Source of the DNA: Clonostachys chloroleuca
Lineage: Eukaryota; Ascomycota; Sordariomycetes; Hypocreales; Bionectriaceae
Length of the DNA stretch: 64,000 nt
Direction: 5' to 3'
Assembly (NCBI GenBank): GCA_037952775.1
Contig: JBANAY010000003.1
Coordinates: 33,728,001-33,792,000 of the forward strand
The translations under genes were made by a program, and so were the position numbers. Shown here piece after piece: positions 57,379 through 64,000 of this stretch. How positions within the stretch are numbered: position 1 is the first letter of the stretch; each line of letters begins with the position of its first letter. Below the pieces are notes generated by a model that saw only the letters and a list, made by a program, of their open reading frames with translations, did no database searches and had not been told where the DNA came from.

Positions 57379-59184
57379 CTAAAAGACACCACCACCAATG
57401 ATGAACAAACGCTCCTCCTCTTTCTTTGTCCACTGGATGATCTTATTGGCGCCTTGAGTAATCAAAGTCCTGGAAAGGTTGGGTCCAGCCACGCAGTAGA
57501 ACTCGAAAGCCGGTGTAATCCACGCCAGCGATGTAGCATCCTCAGCTACTGAATGCAACACCTTGAGTCGCGAGTTCTTGGCATGGACCGACGAATGTAG
57601 TTCATGGTACACACTCATTAGCCTTCTTCGTGTCATTAATCCCGTAAAATATGGCTCCAATGTTCCCATACAGAACTGTACGTTGGCGCGAGACTTGAAT
57701 AAGAAGTGGCTGATTTGGCTTCCTGGTGCAATTTCGGGAACCTTGGGACGGCCAGCAGACACCGCGTTTTGTATTATGACGAGGCTGCCGTTTTTGGTCA
57801 GCTGTTTGGTGACCTTGTCCCGCATCTGTTGCAGTTCAAAGAAACTTTCCCGGTCTGCGCTAATGAGGACCATGGCAATTTCTTCCTCAGATGATTTCGG
57901 TTTGGGCTCGGGCGTTGAAGTCTCCTGTTCCTCGTTGGAGGTTGGGTCCTCGAAGAAGCTCACATACATGTACAGGTAGCCTCGATTGTTGAATGCTGGG
58001 AGGCACAATGGTATCCAGTTCTCACCACCGCCAGCTTTGATGCCATCGGACTCGAACAACATATTGAAAATGAGTTGCAAGTCACTTGGATGGAGAGAAT
58101 GGCGACGCGGTCGGATGACACTGACTAGCTTGCCTCCTGCCACGATGAGACCATACAGTAATTTTTCTGTTCTGAGCTTCAGGAAAGTATTGTTAATAGT
58201 ATTTCTTTGCGATTTTCGGAGCTTGAGGCATTCGAGAGCACCCAAAAGCGACGAAGGCGAGCCTTTTGTGAAATTATCAGCGAGGGATGACAGCAGTGAC
58301 TCGGTGCCTTGCAGTGGCTTGCGTAAATCGCTCGAAGGGCGATTTTTGAAAATGTGAGTAAGAGTTGGCAAGGTCAGCGTCGAGAGAATCTGCATGTATA
58401 GGGCTTCAAGCTGTGAACGTAGTTGCATATCACTCTCTGCCAGCTTGGTGATCGCAACGAGGTAGAGCGGACCTTGGGTAGAGATAATAAACCGGGTGTT
58501 GCCCGCAGTGAACCCCTGAAGAGGATTCTTAGCCCCTTCATAAAACGAAATGATTGTTTGCACGACGCCGATTGAGGAGTTGATGAGACTGAGATCACCA
58601 TGGCGGCTCCAGATGGGTTTTCCAGCCGATGATAGAATCAAATAATGCTTCAGCTTAGATTTCCAAGCAGACAGACGTTCATCATCCTCTTGACCGTCTC
58701 CCTCTTCTGGAAGTGCGTCGAACTCTTGCTCGAACCTGGCTAGGCGATCACCAACCCGCTTGGGAGATCTCTCGAAGGGCTGCACAGTGCTGGCCTGCGT
58801 CCTGAGGAGATGCCATGCTGGACTCCTCTTGTGCAACTCCGAGGTGAGAAGGCTAGCGATATCGCCAGCAGGCCGCAGGGTGGGCGCGAAGCTGGTCACG
58901 CTGACTGCGTCATCTTCAGGGAGATATGATGTGCTAGGCCGACGGTTTGGGGTCGAAAAGCCGCTGCCAACGGGACTCGCGACCGATCCGATCCCAGGAC
59001 TCGAAAATGTACCCCGGGAACCGTCCGGGAACGAGAGTGTCTGAATCTCCAGGGGAGTCACTGCTGTAGTGGCTTCTGCTTGCAGAGCCTTTGCATCTGT
59101 CGGCGAGGCGGGTGCGGGTGCGGGTCGAGGTGGTAGAGGAGGAGGACGCTGGTCCTCATCGTGTGGTTCCGTCTCCCCTCCCAT
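57379..59184 (-). CDS. MON1: Vacuolar fusion protein MON1, intronless, 601 aa
   Basis: MON1 pairs with CCZ1 as the guanine nucleotide exchange factor for the Rab7/Ypt7 GTPase, driving early-to-late endosome conversion, vacuole fusion and autophagosome delivery. Residues 1-170 are a Pro/Ser-rich disordered region. The longin-type core starts at about 178 with [19 protein letters not shown], a Mon1 hallmark, and continues with a predicted helix-strand pattern ([29 protein letters not shown]). The C-terminal part contains [21 protein letters not shown] and ends with an amphipathic stretch ([18 protein letters not shown]). The length fits filamentous-fungal Mon1. The initiator ATG at 59184 opens [10 protein letters not shown]. 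It shares a promoter region of about 640 bp with DOP1, which works in Golgi-endosome traffic. Confidence 0.95.
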   Translation of the reverse strand: MGGETEPHDEDQRPPPLPPRPAPAPASPTDAKALQAEATTAVTPLEIQTLSFPDGSRGTFSSPGIGSVASPVGSGFSTPNRRPSTSYLPEDDAVSVTSFAPTLRPAGDIASLLTSELHKRSPAWHLLRTQASTVQPFERSPKRVGDRLARFEQEFDALPEEGDGQEDDERLSAWKSKLKHYLILSSAGKPIWSRHGDLSLINSSIGVVQTIISFYEGAKNPLQGFTAGNTRFIISTQGPLYLVAITKLAESDMQLRSQLEALYMQILSTLTLPTLTHIFKNRPSSDLRKPLQGTESLLSSLADNFTKGSPSSLLGALECLKLRKSQRNTINNTFLKLRTEKLLYGLIVAGGKLVSVIRPRRHSLHPSDLQLIFNMLFESDGIKAGGGENWIPLCLPAFNNRGYLYMYVSFFEDPTSNEEQETSTPEPKPKSSEEEIAMVLISADRESFFELQQMRDKVTKQLTKNGSLVIIQNAVSAGRPKVPEIAPGSQISHFLFKSRANVQFCMGTLEPYFTGLMTRRRLMSVYHELHSSVHAKNSRLKVLHSVAEDATSLAWITPAFEFYCVAGPNLSRTLITQGANKIIQWTKKEEERLFIIGGGVF

Positions 59185-59821
59185 CTTCTTCCCTCAGTTG
59201 CATCTCAAGCTCGTCGGTTCGATCTGATCAGTCGCTGGGCGGGCGCGACGGGACCCTTATCACCGGGGATCAGGGCAGACTCTCATCCAATACCATCACG
59301 CCATTTTTTCGAGTCGATTCGCAAGTGTCCGCCGATCGGTGCTGGCGAAGACTTTCAAGATGGGCGTGGAATGGAGGTCTAGTGAGGGATGGAGGGACGT
59401 CGGTCATGAAACAAGCCTCTAGATTAACAATGCCTCCTAGTGCTCAACTGACCTCACTTAGTGGGATAGGGCCAATCGGAGAGCTCCAGGCTGCCACCAG
59501 AGAGGGGCTACAGGCTCTGAACAACGCCTCAATTTAGGTGCCTGACCTACCGACTTAGTGGGCAATGCAACCCACAGGCCAGTGCCACAAGAGCCAATCC
59601 CCCTGGCGCTGGCGGCCGAAGCCACATGGACCTTGCTCTGACGTACTGCTGCGTGCGCGTTGAGTAGAAACGTAGCCTTATTGTAAGCGCACATGGCAAT
59701 TTGATAGCACAGCCATTCTTGATGCGACCCAGCTTCCCGGAGCCGCCTCCCTAGATCATTGCAGCCGGCGACCGACGCATTATGTTCCCTGACCGACCGG
59801 CTGGAACCCAAGCGAGCGAAT
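59185..59821. promoter_or_regulatory. Divergent promoter between MON1 and DOP1
   Basis: 637 bp separate the two start codons. No convincing coding sequence of its own (the 148-codon frame at 59091-59537 overlaps the MON1 start on the opposite strand). Both flanking genes serve endosome-Golgi membrane traffic. Confidence 0.6.
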
Positions 59822-62800
59822 ATGGCACCTGATCCTGTGTCTGGTCGCAGGTCAGTGTCACCCGAGAGCTCTGGCAGAGACTCGCCGATCCCACGACAAT
59901 GGAGAAGTCAGCTTGGTGGTGAGCTACGGACCCTCTGCCTAACAAGGAGCATCTGGTTTTGACTTTCATAGGCGCACCCGAAGACCATCTTTTGAAAGAC
60001 AAGTCGTACCGAAGATATGCGGCCGGAGTCGACAGGGCACTGTCCCTCTTTGAAACCGCACTGGAGGAGTGGGCAGACTATATATCATTCCTCAACAAGC
60101 TGTTAAAAGTTAGTTCGCCCAAGGATCTCAGCCCAGACGACCGTATTTTACTGATGGTTGATGCTACCAGGCTCTTCAAGCCCGACCAAGCTCTGCGACC
60201 ACGATTCCTGCGAAAGCCCTCGTTTCCAAACGATTGTCGCAATGTCTCAACCCGTCCCTACCCTCCGGCGTGCACCAAAAGACCTTGGAAGTATACAATT
60301 ATGTCTTTTCTACGATTGGACACGATGGATTGACAAGAGACCTACCACTCTATCTGCCTGGACTGGTATCGACTCTCTCCTTCGCCTCTCTCTCTGTTCG
60401 TTCCCCCTATCTGGATCTTTTGGAGACGCACTTTCTGGAGGTCGACCCTCGATCTCTTAGGCCAGCCATGAAATCAATCATCCTCGCGCTGTTGCCTGGA
60501 CTGGAGGACGAGACTTCAGAGGACTTTGAGCGAACGCTTCGATTGGTGTCCAGTTTCAAGGAAGCTATTCGACCAGCTGATTCCGAACCTCTCGACAACC
60601 ACCACGCTACCGGGGACGATTACTTTTGGCAATGCTTTTTTCTGGCGTCCATCACAAGCAATGGCCGCCGCCCAGGTGCACTCGCGTACCTCGCGAGGTA
60701 TTTGCCGTCTCTGGGAGGACTGCCGGCTGGTAGTGCCGCCCCAAGCCAGTCAGATGAGAAGATAATTAGTGTCGTCACCTCCCCGGAGCCAGGTCTCTTG
60801 ATCCGCTCGTTTGCAAGCGGTCTATGTGACGATCAGCTTCTCATTCAGCGCGGGTTTTTGGATTTGCTAGTATCCCACCTCCCCCTTAACTCACCCGTGT
60901 TACAATCAAAGGTCAAGGCTGGCGACCTAGAGCTCCTCTTAAAGGCTGCTGTTGGTGTGGTTACAAGGCGTGACATGAGTCTAAACAGACGTCTATGGGC
61001 TTGGCTCTTGGGACCAGAACCGGCGACTACAGAATTCGACCAAAATGAACCAGGCGCGAACTCACCAACACCCTATGCCAACTCGAGGACAAGTTATTTC
61101 GAAGAGTTTGGCCTACAGGCTTTGACGCAAGCGTTACTATCCATGATCAAAGATGGTGATAACAGAAATAGCATAGATCGAGCTAAGCCATACAGAATAT
61201 GCCTGTCCTTGATGGATAGATGGGAAATCGGCGGCCTGGTTGTTCCAGAGGTTTTCCTGCCCGTTTTAGAAAATGTTCGCCAATTTAAAGCCCAAGCATC
61301 ATCAAAGGCCGAGTTTGCCGAAGTCCTCCGGAGCGCCAGCGTCTTCTTCGACGGTATCGAAAGCGGCTTGATCTACGGCGAACTTGTTGGGCTACTTGCT
61401 CAGGCCATTGGCCCAGGCAGTCTCAGTTTCAAGGAACGGTGTGATAAGTTATCTCTCATCAACTTCATACTTACAAATTTCAACATACACGAAGAGGAAA
61501 TGGTGACTTTACATGCACCATTGTTCTGCCTAGCGGCATTATCAATGCTGGAGGGCTCCAAGGACCAAGATCGAAGCTCCCCCGACTCCTATAAACTCGC
61601 CGAGAAAGCACTCTCCGTCACTATCTCTTTTCTAGAGCTTATTCCTAGTCGCACATTCCCGGAAATCACCCAGAAAGAGCGCCTTAGCTCAAGCTCGCCC
61701 ACCAACATTGATCTCCTGAAGAAAATACAGAAATTCTATGTCAGCGAGCAAGGCAATTTAGAGGCAGTCAAAGCTCCCTTCGAGCCGCAAGAGATCGGGG
61801 CGATTCTACTACAAAAAACAGTAGAATTAATTTGTGACGATTTTCACCCGGTAGATCCTACGGCACGCATACTATCCTTAGCTCTAGCAAACATGCCTTC
61901 GAGCTATGAGGTTAATGTCGATCGGCTCTTGAGCTTCTTCCAGGAGCGGCTCGGGCAAAAGAATACTCCATCATTCGCAGAGTTTGCATCGATTGTGCAA
62001 CTCGCCACTGAGCTTCACAGTGCTGAAAGACTATCCACTTTGGAGTTGTCAAAGCTTAGTAGATTGCTCGTGAGGCATGCGTGGACGTATCTCGCAGCGG
62101 GGGATCCCAAGTTTCATGTGGAAGCCGTCCGCAACCTGTGGCAACTGCAAACCTCGCTCACGTTATCTGATCGGAATATCGAGGCCACACTAGCTGCCTT
62201 GATGGTATCAAATGGATCGCATGGGGTCATTTCTACGTGCTCTACGGCCGAGATGCATGTATTCAACGTCCTATGGTCTCATACCCTTCAAGACAACCCG
62301 TCTGATAGACGAGGAGGAAAGACACCCGTGAAGACGCCCGTCATAGACTCTTACGTTATCCCTCGACTAGCGGGCATGGACCATTTTGAGGTCATGCTAA
62401 CGCGGCCGGTCTTCCTTGTACTCGACTCTTTGCTTGATGAGAGATCAAAGTCTTACATGACCGCCAAATCCTGGCTGAATAGTATGATTGGCATCGATAG
62501 GTGAGGCCAGACCTATCTGACCCTCGTTAATGTTTAGGGCCTTTCCTTTCTAACTAATAGTCGCAGGCTATTTCTCATTTTCGCGATTAAGTTTAGCGAG
62601 CTTGGCTTTCTAGAAAACCTGCTGGCTGAAGAAGAGCTTGAAAAACCCCTGGCTGTTTCGACAAATTTTTCTGATGATGATGACCTCTATTTGTGTCTCT
62701 ACTACCTACGATCGCTCTCTAACGTTCTCAGTTGCGGCGGGGACATTATATGGTCAGTTTTCTCGACGAAGCACATTGCACTTCAAAGCTCTACATTACA

Positions 62801-64000
62801 CATCAGTTGTAAGCGACACTACCCCTGTAAATCTTTTCCAGCGAAATTGCTGTTGCTAACTTTCTCCTAGCTGGAGGGGAAGAGGGCGATCTGACATTGC
62901 AAGATTACTTTGTGCGTGTGTGTCTGCGGTGTATTCTGGGCGATACCGAAGAGACAGCAGGGGACGATCTAAAAGCCCGTGTCTCGGAGCTTCAGCGCTT
63001 TGCTCTACGGCTCTTACATCAGTTCTTCCTGGGCTACCATGCCGCTCCCCTTGCTAGTCTTCATCTCGAATACCCTCTCATTGACCGACTCGCTCTCGCT
63101 ATAGATTCTGCAGATCCTTTCTCTCAGGTCCTTTTACTTCAGGTCATCGATGCAGCCCTCAAGATCCGCGATGCTTATATACCAGAAGGCTCAATTAACT
63201 CGCCAAATGAAAGGGCGAGTGATGTCGCAGAAGGATTACGGCCGAATCGGCCGTCTATAACCCTTCAGCGTGAAGAGCCACCGCTCATGCCACCCCCTCC
63301 GCAACTACTGAAATGTCTTCGAGCCGCCCTTAGTTCGCCGAGCAGCAGACCAGTTTTGGATAGTTGGATGTCATTCTTGGCCCAGTGTCTACCCCTTTAT
63401 ACGGATTCGATCTTCCAAATCTTGATACCTCTTGTTGAAACATTGTGCGGCCAAATTGATGCAACATTTTCCAGCCTGCGAGATACCTTCAAATCTGGTT
63501 CTTACACCCCGGGAACAGATTCAGTAGCACCTGAATCTACATTGATCTACCTCCTAAATGGCCTGGAACAGGTTCTTGCCAGGGCCCATGACCAGTTGCT
63601 TGCTGAAGAAGCGAGGGCTCTTAGTGTCAAAAGCCCTGACCAGCCACAGTCGGTCTTTGGGAGCATGATCTCTGGTGTCTTCCAGTCAGACGCCCAGCAC
63701 ACCCGCAGCGCAACTGCCAACAACAGACTCACTGTGCACTTGGCATTTCAAGACGCGACTCGAATGTGCTATAATATATGGTCGTGGGGCCTAGGAGAGG
63801 AGGCAGTGCAACAAGACGAGAGTTCCCTGGCATCATTTAGGCACACATCTCTCAGGATGAGAAACCGAGCAAGACGGCTGCTAGACCATCTTTTCACCGC
63901 CGAAACCTTGGAGTGTCTTGAGACTGTGATAGATGTGTGGAAGAAGAAAAGCCGACCTGATAGCAAGGCTGAGGTCTTCAACTTCCTCTCCGCACTTGAA
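59822..64000 (+). CDS. DOP1: DOP1 / Dopey family protein, 5' part only (1312 codons, cut by window end)
   Basis: Exons 59822-59918, 59972-60108, 60171-62500, 62567-62808 and 62871 to beyond 64000, with consistent phases. Dopey proteins are large peripheral membrane proteins that work with Mon2 and the Neo1 flippase in endosome-Golgi recycling; in Aspergillus the homologue DopA affects polarity and development. Landmarks: the N-terminal Dopey block SYRRYAAGVDRALSLFE, WADYISFLNKLLK, then LSQCLNPSLPSGVHQKTLEV and YLPSLG, with helical-repeat sequence after that. Intron 2 (60109-60170) is open in frame, so skipping it needed the family motif ALQARPSS...KRLSQ to place the acceptor. In exon 4 I chose the GTAAGC donor at 62809, because the earlier GT at 62753 breaks the frame. 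The family is usually about 1700-1900 residues, so roughly 500 residues lie outside. Confidence 0.93.

Noticed and set aside
62753..62870. Donor GT at 62753 in DOP1
   Set aside because: Joining it to the acceptor at 62871 breaks the frame; the GTAAGC donor at 62809 gives correct phase and keeps the Trp-containing segment coding.
1..64000. Secondary-metabolite cluster, CRISPR array, rRNA or intact transposon
   Set aside because: No backbone synthase, transposase, reverse transcriptase, regularly spaced repeats or rRNA-like sequence was seen on either strand.

Overview
This window comes from a filamentous ascomycete genome. The genes are broken by short GT-AG introns (about 45-220 nt) with CTAAC/CTGAC-like branch points. 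The gene set (RCR-type wall protein, MON1, DOP1, an ACR-2-like Zn2Cys6 regulator, DUF3632 and GH76 relics) is typical of Pezizomycotina, most likely Sordariomycetes and perhaps Hypocreales; the order is an inference. I rebuilt gene models by hand from reading frame, splice sites and family conservation. No alignment or search was run.

Layout. 0.8-5.3 kb: pyruvate carboxylase in 12 exons, including micro-exons of 8, 12 and 5 nt. 5.4-8.9 kb: a degraded stretch with a GH76 (DFG5/DCW1-type) relic and a frameshifted DUF3632 gene, both on the minus strand. 10.7-11.4 kb: a small three-exon gene of unknown function. 13.7-18.0 kb: two single-pass membrane proteins with Tyr/Pro/Asn-rich tails, an RCR-type protein and a cysteine-cluster fibroin-3-like protein. 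18.9-20.0 kb (minus): a STIMATE-family vacuolar membrane protein. 20.8-21.7 kb: a superoxide-dismutase-like mitoribosomal protein. 22.9-25.4 kb (minus): a SAM+PH scaffold protein.

From 25.4 to 36.9 kb I find no gene. This 11.5 kb desert leads into a Zn2Cys6 transcription factor (36.9-39.0 kb), followed by another 4.7 kb without a gene. Then come a cysteine-rich single-pass receptor-like protein (43.8-45.0 kb), an F-box/beta-propeller protein ending in a CaaX-like box (45.9-49.3 kb, minus), a membrane-anchored type B carboxylesterase (51.1-53.2 kb), a large Ser/Pro-rich disordered protein (53.5-56.6 kb, minus), MON1 (57.4-59.2 kb, minus) and the first 1312 codons of DOP1 (59.8 kb to the window edge).

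There is no biosynthetic cluster or intact transposon. Two themes stand out. One is membrane and wall biology (RCR-like, fibroin-3-like and cysteine-rich receptor-like proteins, SAM-PH). The other is endomembrane traffic (divergent MON1 and DOP1 sharing a promoter of about 640 bp). The best leads are the pyruvate carboxylase micro-exons, the possible prenylation of the F-box protein, the desert upstream of the regulator and the relic island.
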